DNA of 64,000 bases from Paeniglutamicibacter psychrophenolicus (GCF_017876575.1 NZ_JAGIOE010000001.1:434001-498000); one strand, 5' to 3'; counted from the first letter of the stretch, positions 17,187 to 26,587 are shown. Translations and numbers: made by a program. Notes: generated by a model not told the origin, from the sequence alone.

Positions 17187-18212
17187 GTGGTGACCGGCCA
17201 ATCCTTCATGATGTTCGTGGTGCTGTTGTGCACCTGCGCCTTCGCGTTCCTCAACGGCTTCCGCGACGCCTCGAACTCGGTCGCCGTCGCGGTGCGCAAC
17301 CGGGCGCTGACCCCCACCTACGCGGTCCTGGTCGCGGCGCTCTTCACCTTCGCGGGCACCATGCTTTCGACCAGTTTCGGGGTCTATCTGGTCTCCGCGG
17401 TGGAGCTGAACGTCCCGACCGGGATCCCGGGCCTGGCCCTGCTGCTTTCCGCGTTGCTGGCGAGCGGCGCCTGGGCGCTGCTGTGCTGGTGGCGCGGGTT
17501 GCCGGTGTCCTCCACGCATTCGCTGATCGCGGCGCTTGCCGGGGCCTCCGGCGCCTCCGCGCTGTTGGGCAACGACGGCGTGCATGACGCCTGGCGGATG
17601 CTGGCCGGCGGGGTGCTGCTGCCGCTGGTCTTCACCCCGGTCTTCGCCTTTGCCGTCTCCTACGCCCTGGTCATCCCCGTCACCTGGCTGGTGCGCCACT
17701 CCACGGCCTCCGACGTCAACGGCGTGTCCCGTGCCGGCCAGGCCATTGCGGCGTGCGCGGTGGCCCTGGGCAACGGGCTGCAGGACGGCCAGCGCACCGG
17801 AGCCTTCCTGACCCTGGCCCTGGTGACCGCCGGCGCGGCCGAACCCGGGTCCATCATGCTCGGCCCGCAGCTGCTCGGTGCCAGCTGCCTGGCCGCGGGC
17901 GTCCTCTTTGGCGGCTGGCGGATCGCCCACACCCTTGCCTACCGTCTGGTCAACATGGACCCGCTGCGCGGAATGGTCGCCCAGTCGGTCTCCGCCGCCA
18001 TGCTCTTCCTCGGCGCCATGCTGATCCACCTGCCGATCTCCACCACCCAGGCGGTCACCAGCTCGATCGTCGGGGCCGGCACCAACCAGCGCTTCGAGTC
18101 CGTGACCTGGCGGCACGTGAACCGCATCCTGCGGCACTGGGTCGCCACCCCGATGGTCTGCGCCCTGGTGGGCGGGATCCTGTACCTGGCCATGCACCCG
18201 CTGGTGAGCTGA
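17187..18212 (+). CDS. PiT family low-affinity inorganic phosphate transporter
   Basis: A 341-residue integral membrane transporter. Seen: the two internally repeated PiT signatures, GFRDASNSVA in the N-terminal half and GLQDGQRTGA in the C-terminal half (each a variant of GANDVANA), plus the paired PVSSTHS and PISTTQAVTSSIVG motifs. About ten membrane spans are visible. It moves phosphate, often as a metal-phosphate complex, driven by the proton gradient. It forms an operon with the DUF47 gene and ends at a short perfect hairpin. It complements the high-affinity Pst system encoded 4 kb away. Confidence 0.9.
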   Translation: MVTGQSFMMFVVLLCTCAFAFLNGFRDASNSVAVAVRNRALTPTYAVLVAALFTFAGTMLSTSFGVYLVSAVELNVPTGIPGLALLLSALLASGAWALLCWWRGLPVSSTHSLIAALAGASGASALLGNDGVHDAWRMLAGGVLLPLVFTPVFAFAVSYALVIPVTWLVRHSTASDVNGVSRAGQAIAACAVALGNGLQDGQRTGAFLTLALVTAGAAEPGSIMLGPQLLGASCLAAGVLFGGWRIAHTLAYRLVNMDPLRGMVAQSVSAAMLFLGAMLIHLPISTTQAVTSSIVGAGTNQRFESVTWRHVNRILRHWVATPMVCALVGGILYLAMHPLVS

Positions 18213-18237
18213 CCGGCAAGCGCACGGCGCACTGTGG

Positions 18238-18259
18238 GCAACGGCCCTTGGGCCGTTGC
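18238..18259. terminator. Terminator after the PiT gene
   Basis: Ten-base perfect stem GCAACGGCCC/GGGCCGTTGC with a TT loop, 26 bases after the transporter stop and just before the convergent Ldh-family gene; it is followed by CTTGGTTGTTG on the plus strand. Confidence 0.75.
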
Positions 18260-18281
18260 ACTTGGTTGTTGACGTTGGTTG

Positions 18282-19313
18282 TCAGTGCCCCTGGACGGCC
18301 CCGGGCATCGCCAGCTTCAGTTCCCGGGCGATCCGCCCCAGTTCAGACCAGGTCCTGGCATTGACCTCCACCGGGTGGCCGGCGGGGTAGCTGTCCCCCA
18401 CCGAGGGGCCTTCGCCCGGCACCCGGATGGGTCCGTTGCCGTCCTCCGGCTCGCCGGATTTCACATGGGCAATGAACTCCTCGACCTGCGCGGTGAATTC
18501 GTGCAGCTCGCGCAATTGCGCCACGTCTATCGCGATGACCAGGGTGCCCTGGTGGTCCGCCGTCTTCCGCTCCGAGACGGTCTCGGAACCCGTCAGCGCG
18601 CCGCCCAGGGCCTCGACCAGCAGCGCCAGCCCGAAGCCCTTGAACCCGCCGAAGGGCTTGAGCAGCCCCTCGGGGGTCACCCACTGCCCGGACAGCTCCG
18701 TGCCGCGGTCGCGTTCCTCGGCCAGCCGGCCGCCGGCCACCGTGCTGGTGGCAAAGTCGATGACCAGGTGCGGAGCACTGCTGCGCGGGACCCCGGCGGC
18801 AATCGGGTTGGTGGACAGCCGCGCCCGGGTGCCGCCCGGCGGCACCACGACCTGCCCGGCCCCGTTGTTGTTCCCGAACAGCAGGGTCGCCACCCCGGCG
18901 TTGGCCGCTTCCTCGCAGAAGGGCGCAAACCGCCCCGCATACTCGCTGTTGCGCACCGCGACCGCGGCGATCCCGTGGGCCTTGGCACGGGCCACGGCCA
19001 GCGCCGTGGCATCGCGCAGCGCAAAGTGCCCGTAGGTGCCGTTGCCGTTCATGCGCACCAGGGAGCCGGTGTCCAGCTCGATCGAGGCCCGCGCCCCGGG
19101 CTGCGCGAATCCCTTCAGCGCCCGGTCGACGTACTCGGGAAGCCTGCGCATGCCGTGCGAGGGGTGGTTGGCCAGCTCCGAGGCGATCAACTGGTCCGCC
19201 ATGTAGGCGGCGTCCGTCCCGGATGCCCCGACCGCGGCCATGGCCTGCACGACGAATCCGTGCAGGTCTCCCGCCCGGCTTCTCTGGTGCACCGTTGCGG
19301 TTTCTTCGCTCAC
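18282..19313 (-). CDS. Ldh family (malate/L-sulfolactate-type) NAD(P)-dependent oxidoreductase
   Basis: A 343-residue member of the malate/L-lactate dehydrogenase (MDH2/ComC) family, unrelated to classical LDH. The start is GTG preceded by AAGGAAACAAC; the frame continues upstream but crosses a hairpin region. Seen: SHGMRRLPEYVDR (catalytic histidine region), GNGTYGHFAL, VAVRNSEYAGRFAPFCEEA, LFGNNNGAGQVVVPPGG, STNPIAAGVPR and FGGFKGFGLALLVEALGG, all typical positions. It probably oxidises or reduces a 2-hydroxy/2-oxo acid pair. It is transcribed alone. Confidence 0.85.
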   Translation of the reverse strand: MSEETATVHQRSRAGDLHGFVVQAMAAVGASGTDAAYMADQLIASELANHPSHGMRRLPEYVDRALKGFAQPGARASIELDTGSLVRMNGNGTYGHFALRDATALAVARAKAHGIAAVAVRNSEYAGRFAPFCEEAANAGVATLLFGNNNGAGQVVVPPGGTRARLSTNPIAAGVPRSSAPHLVIDFATSTVAGGRLAEERDRGTELSGQWVTPEGLLKPFGGFKGFGLALLVEALGGALTGSETVSERKTADHQGTLVIAIDVAQLRELHEFTAQVEEFIAHVKSGEPEDGNGPIRVPGEGPSVGDSYPAGHPVEVNARTWSELGRIARELKLAMPGAVQGH

Positions 19314-19450
19314 GTTGTTTCCTTCTGTGGGGGGGTGTGCTGGCTCCCCACCATACCGACGGCAAGCACCCTCCGTGGCCAGGCCCGCTGGCGCGGCGCA
19401 CCCGCCCGGTCGTCCCCCAGGCAAAACGGGAACCGATGTTAAACGAGGCA

Positions 19451-19493
19451 ACGGCGGAGGAATGCGCAAGACTCGTGCGCATTCCTCCGCCGT
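19451..19493 (-). terminator. Terminator of the pst operon
   Basis: An 18-base perfect stem (ACGGCGGAGGAATGCGCA and its complement) with a seven-base loop, about 110 bases downstream of the pstB stop on the minus strand and upstream of the Ldh-family gene. Confidence 0.75.
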
Positions 19494-19604
19494 CGCGATC
19501 CCCCTCCAGGGATCCCCGGAAGATCCCCCTTCCGGTACCGCCACCACGACCTGTTCGGTCATGCCGGCGAATTCTGGTGTTGCGTGTTTTCCCTTGGGCG
19601 GGAA

Positions 19605-20384
19605 TTATCCGAAGCGGCCCGAGACGTAGTCCTCGGTGGCCTTGACCGACGGGTTGGAGAAGATCGTGGCGGTTTCCGCGTATTCGATCAGCTTGCCCGG
19701 CTTGCCGGTTCCGGCGATGTTGAAGAACGCTGTCTTGTCGCTCACGCGCGCGGCCTGCTGCATGTTGTGCGTCACGATCACCACGGTGAACTCGCTCTTG
19801 AGCTCGTTGATCAAATCCTCGATGGCCAGGGTGGAGATCGGGTCCAGGGCCGAGCACGGCTCGTCCATCAGGATCACCTGGGGCTTCACGGCGATGGTGC
19901 GGGCGATGCACAGGCGTTGCTGCTGCCCGCCGGAGAGGCCCGATCCGGGCTTGTCCAGGCGGTCCTTGACCTCGTTCCAGAGGTTGGCCCCGCGCAGCGA
20001 CTTCTCAACCAGCGAGTCCGCATCGGACCTGGAGATCTTCTTGCCGTTGAGCTTCACCCCGGCCAGCACGTTGTCCTTGATGGACATGGTCGGGAACGGG
20101 TTGGGGCGCTGGAAGACCATGCCGATCTGGCTGCGGACCGTCACCGGGTCGACGCCGGACTCGTAGAGGTTGTCCCCGTCCAGCAGCACCTCGCCCTCGA
20201 CGCGGCCACCGGGGATGACCTCGTGCATGCGGTTCAGGGTGCGTAGGAAGGTGGACTTTCCGCAGCCCGAGGGGCCGATGAACGCGGTGACGGACTTGGC
20301 TTCGATTTCGATGTTGACATCTTCAACGGCCAGGAACTTGGAGTAGTAGACGTTGAGGTCTTTGACGTCGATGCGCTTTGACAT
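19605..20384 (-). CDS. pstB: Phosphate ABC transporter ATP-binding protein PstB
   Basis: A 259-residue ATPase. Seen: Walker [10 protein letters not shown] (about 38-46), Q-loop [15 protein letters not shown] which is diagnostic of PstB, signature [13 protein letters not shown], Walker [15 protein letters not shown]-loop [15 protein letters not shown], and the PstB-type end ([21 protein letters not shown]). It drives high-affinity phosphate import. It is last in the pstSCAB operon, 51 bases after pstA, and its ATG follows the AAGGAACAACC leader. Confidence 0.96.
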   Translation of the reverse strand: MSKRIDVKDLNVYYSKFLAVEDVNIEIEAKSVTAFIGPSGCGKSTFLRTLNRMHEVIPGGRVEGEVLLDGDNLYESGVDPVTVRSQIGMVFQRPNPFPTMSIKDNVLAGVKLNGKKISRSDADSLVEKSLRGANLWNEVKDRLDKPGSGLSGGQQQRLCIARTIAVKPQVILMDEPCSALDPISTLAIEDLINELKSEFTVVIVTHNMQQAARVSDKTAFFNIAGTGKPGKLIEYAETATIFSNPSVKATEDYVSGRFG

Positions 20385-20435
20385 GGTGGTTGTTCCTTAG
20401 AAAGTTTTTTGGTGTCGGGTCCGGAGCCTAAAGGC

Positions 20436-21587
20436 TCAACGGCCCTTCTTGGGGGCGAACAGGCCGGCAACCAGGCGGGCGCCGAGGTTGAGCACCATGA
20501 CCATGACGATCAGCAGCAGGGCCGCGGCCCAGGCACGCTGGATCGAGGGGTCCACGTTGGTCGGCGAGGTCGGGGTGAGGATCTGGTAGTAGATGAACGT
20601 CGGCAGCGTTGCCATCCAGTTGCCAAAGACGTTCACGTTGATGTTGTTCGCCAACCCGGCGGTGACCAGGATCGGTGCGGTCTCGCCGATGACGCGGGCG
20701 ATGGCCAGGGTGACACCGGAGGCGATGCCGGAGATCGCCGTGGGAATGACGACCTTGGCGATGGTGCGCCACTTGCGCACGCCCAGCGCGTAGGCGGCCT
20801 CGCGCAATTCGTTCGGCACGATCTTGAGCATTTCCTCGGTGGAGCGGACCACCGTGGGGATCATCAGCACGCTCAAGGCAACCGCGGCGACGATGCCCAT
20901 CCGGGCGGTCGGGCCCAGCAGCACCGCGAACAGCGCGGTGGCGAACAGGCCGGCGACGATCGAGGGAATGCCTGTCATCACGTCCACGAAGAAGGTGATG
21001 GCGCGGGCCAGCGGCCCGTTCTTGCCGTATTCAACCAGGTAGATGGCGGTCAGCATGCCCACGGGCACCGAGATGACCGTCGACCACAGGGTGATCAGCA
21101 GCGTGCCGATGACCGCGTGGTAGGCCCCGCCGAGCACCGGGGTGCCGTTTTCGACGCTGGCGTTGTCGACCGCGCCGGTGATCCCGTTCATGGAGTGGAA
21201 CAGGAAGTGCGTGTTGATGCCCGGCAGTCCCTTTTGCAGCACCGTGAACAGCACGGAAGCCAAGGGGATCAGCGCCAGCAGGAAGGCGGCGTAGACCAGG
21301 TTGGTGGCCAGTGCGTTGCGGCCCTGGCGCGGGCCCTCCACCAGCGTGGTGATGACGGTGGAGGCGATGACGAAGATGATGGCCGTGTAGATGGCCAGGG
21401 TGGCCACCGAGAAGCCGCCAAGCGTGGAGGCCGCGGCCCCCAGGATCAGCGAGGCGGCGGCGATCCCCGGCACAGCCCAGCGGGGCAGGTGGCCCTTGGC
21501 CAGGGAGTTGCGCTTGCGGGCAACCGGCGGCGGGTTCTGCAGGTTGCGCGAATCGTTCGGGGTCTTGCGCGTGGTTGTGGCACTCAT
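20436..21587 (-). CDS. pstA: Phosphate ABC transporter permease PstA
   Basis: A 383-residue permease. A hydrophilic N-terminal part with a cluster of prolines and basic residues (about 1-30) precedes the usual six-span BPD permease domain, as in other actinobacterial PstA proteins. Seen: GMLTAIYLVEYGKNGPLARAITFFVDVMTGIPSIVAGLFA and the EAAYALGVRKWRTIAKVVIPTAISGIASG loop that contacts PstB. Its start overlaps the pstC stop by one base (TGATG), implying coupled translation. Confidence 0.95.
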   Translation of the reverse strand: MSATTTRKTPNDSRNLQNPPPVARKRNSLAKGHLPRWAVPGIAAASLILGAAASTLGGFSVATLAIYTAIIFVIASTVITTLVEGPRQGRNALATNLVYAAFLLALIPLASVLFTVLQKGLPGINTHFLFHSMNGITGAVDNASVENGTPVLGGAYHAVIGTLLITLWSTVISVPVGMLTAIYLVEYGKNGPLARAITFFVDVMTGIPSIVAGLFATALFAVLLGPTARMGIVAAVALSVLMIPTVVRSTEEMLKIVPNELREAAYALGVRKWRTIAKVVIPTAISGIASGVTLAIARVIGETAPILVTAGLANNINVNVFGNWMATLPTFIYYQILTPTSPTNVDPSIQRAWAAALLLIVMVMVLNLGARLVAGLFAPKKGR

Positions 21588-22519
21588 CAGTTGGCTCCCG
21601 AGAATTCCTTGTGGCGGGCGATGATGGCCCGGGCGATGAGGTTGACCACCAGGGTGATCACGAACAGCACCAGGCCGGCGGCGATCAGCTCGGCCAGGCG
21701 CAGGCCGAAGGCCTCGGGGAAGTTCAGTGCGATCTCCGCGGCGATGGTCTGGTTGCCGGACTTGATCAGCGACGGGATCAACCCGCCGGTGGACAGCACC
21801 AGTGCCACGGCCATGGTCTCGCCCAGGGCGCGGCCCAGGCCAAGCATGACGGCGGAGATGATGCCGGGGCGCGCGAAGGGCAGCACCGACATGGTGATCA
21901 TTTCCCAGCGCGTGGCACCCAGCGCGAGCGCGGCTTCCTCATGCAGCTTCGGGGTCTGCAGGAAGATCTCGCGGCTCAGCGAGGTGATGATCGGAAGGAC
22001 CATCACCGCGAGCACGATGCCGGCGGTGAGGATGGTCTTGCCGGTCTGCGATGCGGGGCCGGCGAAGAGCGGGATGAAGCCGAGGTTCGCGGCGAGCCAC
22101 TGGAAGGTGGGCACCAGGGCGGGGGCCAGGACCAGGTAGCCCCAGGCGCCGTAGATGACCGAGGGGATTGCGGCGAGCAGGTCGATGACGTAGCCCAGGC
22201 CCGCTGCCAGCTTGCGCGGGGCGTAGTGCGAGATGAACAGGGCCACCGCGATGCCCACCGGGGTGGCGATCAGCAGGGCAATGGCCGCGGCGATCACGGT
22301 GCCGACGACGATCGGGAAGATGTAGCTGGCAAATCCTTCGCCGCCGGTGATCAGCGTCGGGTCGGCGGTGAAGGTGGGCAGCGCCTGGATGAACAGGAAG
22401 ATCGCCACCGCAAGCAGCGTTGCGAGGATCAGGATGCCTGCGCCGAGCGCGGCACCGGAGAATACCTTGTCTCCGGCTTGTCCCTTGGATCCGTTGCGCC
22501 GAAGCGCGTTGGTAGTCAT
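21587..22519 (-). CDS. pstC: Phosphate ABC transporter permease PstC
   Basis: A 310-residue permease with six or seven spans. The ATG start gives the typical MTTNALRR N-terminus; a TTG nine codons upstream is less likely. Seen: SYIFPIVVGTVIAAAIALLIATPVGI, AAIPSVIYGAWGYLVLAP (PstC-typical), and the EEAALALGATRWEMITMSVLPFARPG loop for the ATPase. It forms the channel with PstA. It is separated from pstS by a hairpin-containing gap of about 150 bases. Confidence 0.95.
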   Translation of the reverse strand: MTTNALRRNGSKGQAGDKVFSGAALGAGILILATLLAVAIFLFIQALPTFTADPTLITGGEGFASYIFPIVVGTVIAAAIALLIATPVGIAVALFISHYAPRKLAAGLGYVIDLLAAIPSVIYGAWGYLVLAPALVPTFQWLAANLGFIPLFAGPASQTGKTILTAGIVLAVMVLPIITSLSREIFLQTPKLHEEAALALGATRWEMITMSVLPFARPGIISAVMLGLGRALGETMAVALVLSTGGLIPSLIKSGNQTIAAEIALNFPEAFGLRLAELIAAGLVLFVITLVVNLIARAIIARHKEFSGAN

Positions 22520-22615
22520 ATGGGTGAGCCTTTGGAATTCGTGCAAACGGTTTCAGGGGGATCGGGTGGCCGTCTGCGCTGGGATGTGTGGAGGGGGGTA
22601 GGTGTGATGCTACTG

Positions 22616-22659
22616 CGCCGGCCGGGGAATATCGATGGATCGACGTTCCCCGGCCGGCG
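22616..22659 (-). terminator. Intercistronic hairpin between pstS and pstC
   Basis: A perfect 14-base stem (CGCCGGCCGGGGAA and its complement) around a 16-base loop, ten bases after the pstS stop. There is no T-run, so partial termination or 3'-end stabilisation that keeps PstS more abundant than the membrane subunits is likely (inference). Confidence 0.6.
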
Positions 22660-22669
22660 GGGGTGAAAG

Positions 22670-23785
22670 CTAGGAGCCGACCTTGATGGAGTCGATCGAC
22701 TTGATGGCCGCTTCGCTCATCTTGGCAGAGAGCGGTGCGTTTCCGGCGGAGGCCGCGGCTTCCTTCTGTCCGGCCTCGGAGAGCACGTACTCGCCGAAGC
22801 TCTTGACCAGGTCGACCGTGGCCTGGTCCTTGTAGCTGGAGCAGAACACGTGGTACGAGACCAGGATGATCGGGTAGGACCCGGATTCGGTGGTGTCGCG
22901 CTTCAGGTCCAGGGACATGTCCAGTGCGCCGCGGCCTTCGACCGGGGTGGCTGCCTCGACGCCCTTGGCTGCTGCCTCGGAGGAGATCTTGGTGAAGTCC
23001 TCGCCGACCTTCACGTTCACGGTGCCCAGCTTGCCCACGGCCGAGTGGTCGGCGTAGGTGATGGCGCCTTCGGTGCCGGTGGTCGTTGCCACGACACCCG
23101 AGGTGCCCTTGGCGTTTTCGCTGGCCAGGTCCTTGGGCCAGTCGCCGGAGACCTCGTAGGTCCACACGTCCTTTGCCGCGACCGCAAGGTAGTCGACGAA
23201 GTTCTCGGTGGTGCCGGACTCGTCGTTGCGGTGCACCACGGTGATGGCGGTGTCCGGGAGGGCGATGCCTTCGTTCATGGCGGCGATGGCCGGGTCGTTC
23301 CACTTGGTGATTTCGAGCTTGAAGATCTTCGCGATGGTGGCCGCGTCAAGGTTCAGCGTCTCGATGCCCGGCAGGTTGAAGGCAACCGCGATCGGGGAAA
23401 CGTATGCCGGGACGTTGAAGGCGCCTTCGGGGCCGCAGACCTGCTTCGAGGATTCGATTTCCTCGGCCTTCAGGTAGGCGTCGGAGCCTGCGAACTGTGC
23501 GCCGCCGGCCAGGAATGCCTTGCGGCCCGCGCCGGAGCCGTCCGGGGAGTACTGGACCATGGTGCCGGGGTTGGCGGCTTCGAAGCCGGCCTTCCAGGCT
23601 TCCATGGCGGACTTCTGCGAGGATGCGCCGGAGCCGGTCAACGTTCCGGTTACCGCAGCGGCGGAGCCGCCGGTCGAGGCAGCCGTGCCGGCCGTTGCGG
23701 TCGGGCTGTCCGAACCGCAAGCGGTCAGGGCCAGGGCGGCGACGGTAAGAACAGCAGCCGCGCTGCCAATGCGATGAAGCTTCAC
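22670..23785 (-). CDS. pstS: Periplasmic-type phosphate-binding lipoprotein PstS
   Basis: A 371-residue substrate-binding lipoprotein. Residues 1-22 are a lipoprotein signal with lipobox LTAC (Cys23), followed by a Ser/Thr/Gly/Ala linker. Phosphate-contact regions typical of PstS are visible: TGSGASSQKSAMEAW, GSDAYL, VHRNDESGTTENFVDYL and GTSGVVATTTGTEGAITYADHS. It binds extracellular phosphate for PstCAB. It is first gene of the operon and lies directly downstream of a PHO box. Confidence 0.95.
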   Translation of the reverse strand: MKLHRIGSAAAVLTVAALALTACGSDSPTATAGTAASTGGSAAAVTGTLTGSGASSQKSAMEAWKAGFEAANPGTMVQYSPDGSGAGRKAFLAGGAQFAGSDAYLKAEEIESSKQVCGPEGAFNVPAYVSPIAVAFNLPGIETLNLDAATIAKIFKLEITKWNDPAIAAMNEGIALPDTAITVVHRNDESGTTENFVDYLAVAAKDVWTYEVSGDWPKDLASENAKGTSGVVATTTGTEGAITYADHSAVGKLGTVNVKVGEDFTKISSEAAAKGVEAATPVEGRGALDMSLDLKRDTTESGSYPIILVSYHVFCSSYKDQATVDLVKSFGEYVLSEAGQKEAAASAGNAPLSAKMSEAAIKSIDSIKVGS

Positions 23786-23914
23786 GAGTTATCCTCTTTC
23801 AAATGCCTGTCAATGACGAAACGTGTCGTCCTGGTTTGTTCCCAAGGATGCGCATGCCGGCACATCGCTTCAATACGAAGTTAGGCCCCGGAGGTAACCA
23901 GCTGTTGCGATGAA

Positions 23915-23932
23915 GGTGAACGCAGGGTGAAC
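23915..23932 (-). promoter_or_regulatory. PHO box (PhoP operator) upstream of pstS
   Basis: On the minus strand GTTCACC occurs twice as a perfect direct repeat at 11-base spacing (GTTCACCCTGCGTTCACC). This is the established PhoP box architecture of Streptomyces and related actinobacteria. A degenerate third unit (GGTTACC) lies 22 bases further downstream on the minus strand, at 23893-23899, in phase with the repeats. It indicates induction of pstSCAB under phosphate starvation by PhoR-PhoP, whose genes are not in the window. Confidence 0.85.
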
Positions 23933-24011
23933 AGCTACGCGCCAGGCCCGTGTTTCGGGTCACAATTGGCGCTTTGCCGCCGCGCGCGAAACACGTGACA
24001 GACTGTTCTCC

Positions 24012-25139
24012 ATGGGTATCGGATCATCGGCGGGCGGCACGTGGACGTTCATCAAGCGCCGCTACCGCGTGGGCATGCGCCGCGCCGGCGCCTCGTTCCC
24101 CAAAATCATCCAAATGACAGTTTCGGCGGTGCTTGCCTACTGGATCGCCGAACGCCTGCTGGGCCACGACGCCCCGATCTTCGCTGCAACCAGCGGGCTG
24201 CTGGCCCTGGGTTTCGGAACCCAGACCACGGTGCGCCGCACCCTCGAGGTAGCCATTGGCTGCACCCTGGGCGTGGCGGTCGGCGACCTGCTGCTGACCC
24301 TGCTGGGAAGCGGGCTGTGGCAGGCCGGCCTGGTGCTCTTCCTGTCCCTGATGATCGCCAGGTTCCTTGATTCCGGTCCCATCTTCACCACCCAGCTGGG
24401 CCTGCAGTCGGTGCTGGTGGTGTTGCTGCCCATCGGTGCCGCCGGCCCCTTCAGCCGTTCGCTGGATGCGGTCGTCGGCTCGCTGTGCGGCCTGCTGATC
24501 CTGATGGTCTTTCCCCGTGACCCGCGCCGCACCCCGATGGCCGAGCTTGGCAAGCTCCTGGGCGAGCTCTCCGGGGTGCTGCAGGAGTGCGGGCGCGCGG
24601 TCAGCACCTCGGATTCCACGCTCGCATTCCACGCGCTGGTCCGGGCCCGCGGCACCCAGAAGCTGATGGACTCGCTGCCCGCGGCACTGAACCTGGCCCG
24701 CGAGGTCGCCACCCTGGCCCCGGCGCACCGGCGGCACCGGCAGGACCTGGAGCGGTTGAGGATCGCCGCGGACAAGACCGACCTGGCAGTGCGCAACTCC
24801 CGGGTCCTGGCCCGCCGGCTGACCACGGTGATCAACCACGGTGCACTGACCGACCGCGGGGTCGAGGCGGTGTCCGGGCTGCTCACCGAGCTTTCCGAGG
24901 CCGTCGATGCCTTCGGCTATGCCGTGCTGGAACCCAACGAATCCGGGTACCGGAGGGCCGTGGGACGCGCCAAGCGCGAGCTCGCCGAATGCGCTGCCCG
25001 GCTCGATCCCAAGTCCCTGCAGGTCAGCGGCATGCAGGGCGAGGGCATGGTGCTGCTGTTGCGTCCGCTGGTCGTCGACCTGCTCGAGGCCACCGGAACC
25101 AGCCACGAGGACGCCGTCGCCCTGATGCCGCGCCTGTAG
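24012..25139 (+). CDS. FUSC/aromatic acid exporter family membrane protein
   Basis: A 375-residue membrane protein of the FUSC/ArAE group. The N-terminal half (about residues 30-170) has six hydrophobic segments, beginning with IIQMTVSAVLAYWIAERLLGH and including APIFAATSGLLALGFGTQTTVRRTLEVAIGCTLG reduced to the family-typical pattern of a helix, a turn and basic residues. The C-terminal half (about 180-375) is soluble and helical. Family members export aromatic acids or are of unknown function. It is divergent from pstS and ends 56 bases before radA. Confidence 0.82.
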   Translation: MGIGSSAGGTWTFIKRRYRVGMRRAGASFPKIIQMTVSAVLAYWIAERLLGHDAPIFAATSGLLALGFGTQTTVRRTLEVAIGCTLGVAVGDLLLTLLGSGLWQAGLVLFLSLMIARFLDSGPIFTTQLGLQSVLVVLLPIGAAGPFSRSLDAVVGSLCGLLILMVFPRDPRRTPMAELGKLLGELSGVLQECGRAVSTSDSTLAFHALVRARGTQKLMDSLPAALNLAREVATLAPAHRRHRQDLERLRIAADKTDLAVRNSRVLARRLTTVINHGALTDRGVEAVSGLLTELSEAVDAFGYAVLEPNESGYRRAVGRAKRELAECAARLDPKSLQVSGMQGEGMVLLLRPLVVDLLEATGTSHEDAVALMPRL

Positions 25140-25195
25140 CGAAAACAGTCCCAGGCTCAACCAAAACGTCGGTGCCGGGCACTAGCATCAAGCAC

Positions 25196-26587
25196 ATGGC
25201 TAAGAACCCCCGCTCCAGGAACACACCCGCATACCGTTGCGCGGAATGCGGGTGGAGCGCGGTGAAATGGGTGGGCCGTTGCGGCGAATGCCAGGCCTGG
25301 GGCACCGTGGAGGAAATGGGCGCTGTCTCGGCCAAGACCACCGTGGCCACCACCATCGCCACCCCTGCCCAGCCCATCGGCGAGGTCGATGCCACCGCGG
25401 CTTCCTACCGCGCCTCCGGGGTGGACGAGCTTGACCGGGTGCTCGGCGGCGGGCTGGTGCCCGGAGCCGTCATCCTGCTGGCCGGGGAGCCAGGGGTGGG
25501 CAAGTCCACGCTGCTGCTGGACGTCGCGGCGCGCGCCGCGCGCACCGGCCGCAAGGTCCTGTACATCACCGGCGAGGAATCCGCCGCCCAGGTCAAGGTG
25601 CGGGCCGAACGCATCGACGCGATGGCCGAGACCCTGTACCTGACCGCCGAGACCGACCTGGGCATCGCGCTGGGCCAGGTGGAAAAAATCGACCCGGAAC
25701 TGTTGATCATCGACTCCGTGCAGACCCTGGCCTCCTCCGAGGTCGACGGGACCGCCGGGGGCATCTCCCAGGTCCGCGAGGTCGCGGCCTCCCTGATCAA
25801 CGCCGCCAAGCGCCGGAACATGACAGCCATCCTGGTCGGGCACGTCACCAAGGACGGCTCCATCGCCGGGCCCCGGCTGCTGGAGCACCTGGTGGATGTG
25901 GTGTGCCAGTTCGACGGCGAGCGCCACTCCCGCCTGCGGCTGCTGCGCGCCCTGAAGAACCGTTACGGGCCCACCGACGAGGTCGGCTGCTTCGACTTGA
26001 CCGAGGCGGGCATCGAGGGCCTTGCCGATCCCTCGGGGCTCTTTGTCACCCGCACCAAGGACCCTGTCCCCGGCACCTGCATCACCGTGACCCTCGAGGG
26101 CCGGCGTCCCCTGGTCGCGGAGGTGCAGACCCTGCTCTCGCGCGCGGCCAGCGCCATCCCGCGCCGGACCACCAGCGGCCTGGACGCCGCGCGCACCCAG
26201 ATGATCCTGGCGGTGCTGCAGTCCCGGGCGCGCATGGAGCTGGGCGGGCTGGATTCCTACGTGGCCACGGTCGGCGGGGTCAAGCTCAGCGAACCGGCCA
26301 CGGACCTGGCCACCGCCCTGGCACTGGCATCCTCCATGCACAACCACCCGCTGCCCCCGCAGTTCGTGGCCTTCGGGGAGGTCGGGCTGGCCGGGGAGGT
26401 GCGCCCGGTGCCGGAGATCGGCCGGCGGATCATCGAGGCCGAACGGCTCGGATTCCGCTACGCGATGGTCCCGGCATCCCCGCAGCCGCCAAAGAACATC
26501 CCCGACTCGATCAGGGTCTTCACGGTCTCCTCGGTGCATGAGGCCTTGGACATCGCCTTCGAGCAACGCGTCAAGACCGACTCCTGA
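25196..26587 (+). CDS. radA: DNA repair protein RadA
   Basis: A 463-residue RecA-like helicase that helps process recombination intermediates. Seen: the N-terminal C4 zinc finger (Cys15, 18, 29, 32), Walker A GEPGVGKST (97-105), Walker B LLIIDSVQTL, the RadA-specific KNRYG motif (from Lys254; the classical form is KNRFG), and a C-terminal Lon-like domain with SGLDAARTQMILAVLQ and GEVGLAGEVR. The ATG start agrees with the conserved MAKxxxxY-C opening. It is directly upstream of disA, the usual actinobacterial and Bacillus order. Confidence 0.96.
   Translation: MAKNPRSRNTPAYRCAECGWSAVKWVGRCGECQAWGTVEEMGAVSAKTTVATTIATPAQPIGEVDATAASYRASGVDELDRVLGGGLVPGAVILLAGEPGVGKSTLLLDVAARAARTGRKVLYITGEESAAQVKVRAERIDAMAETLYLTAETDLGIALGQVEKIDPELLIIDSVQTLASSEVDGTAGGISQVREVAASLINAAKRRNMTAILVGHVTKDGSIAGPRLLEHLVDVVCQFDGERHSRLRLLRALKNRYGPTDEVGCFDLTEAGIEGLADPSGLFVTRTKDPVPGTCITVTLEGRRPLVAEVQTLLSRAASAIPRRTTSGLDAARTQMILAVLQSRARMELGGLDSYVATVGGVKLSEPATDLATALALASSMHNHPLPPQFVAFGEVGLAGEVRPVPEIGRRIIEAERLGFRYAMVPASPQPPKNIPDSIRVFTVSSVHEALDIAFEQRVKTDS

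Noticed and set aside
20409-22139. 576-residue open frame opposite pstA/pstC
   Set aside because: Gln/Asp/Gly-rich shadow translation; the pst genes on the other strand carry all family motifs.
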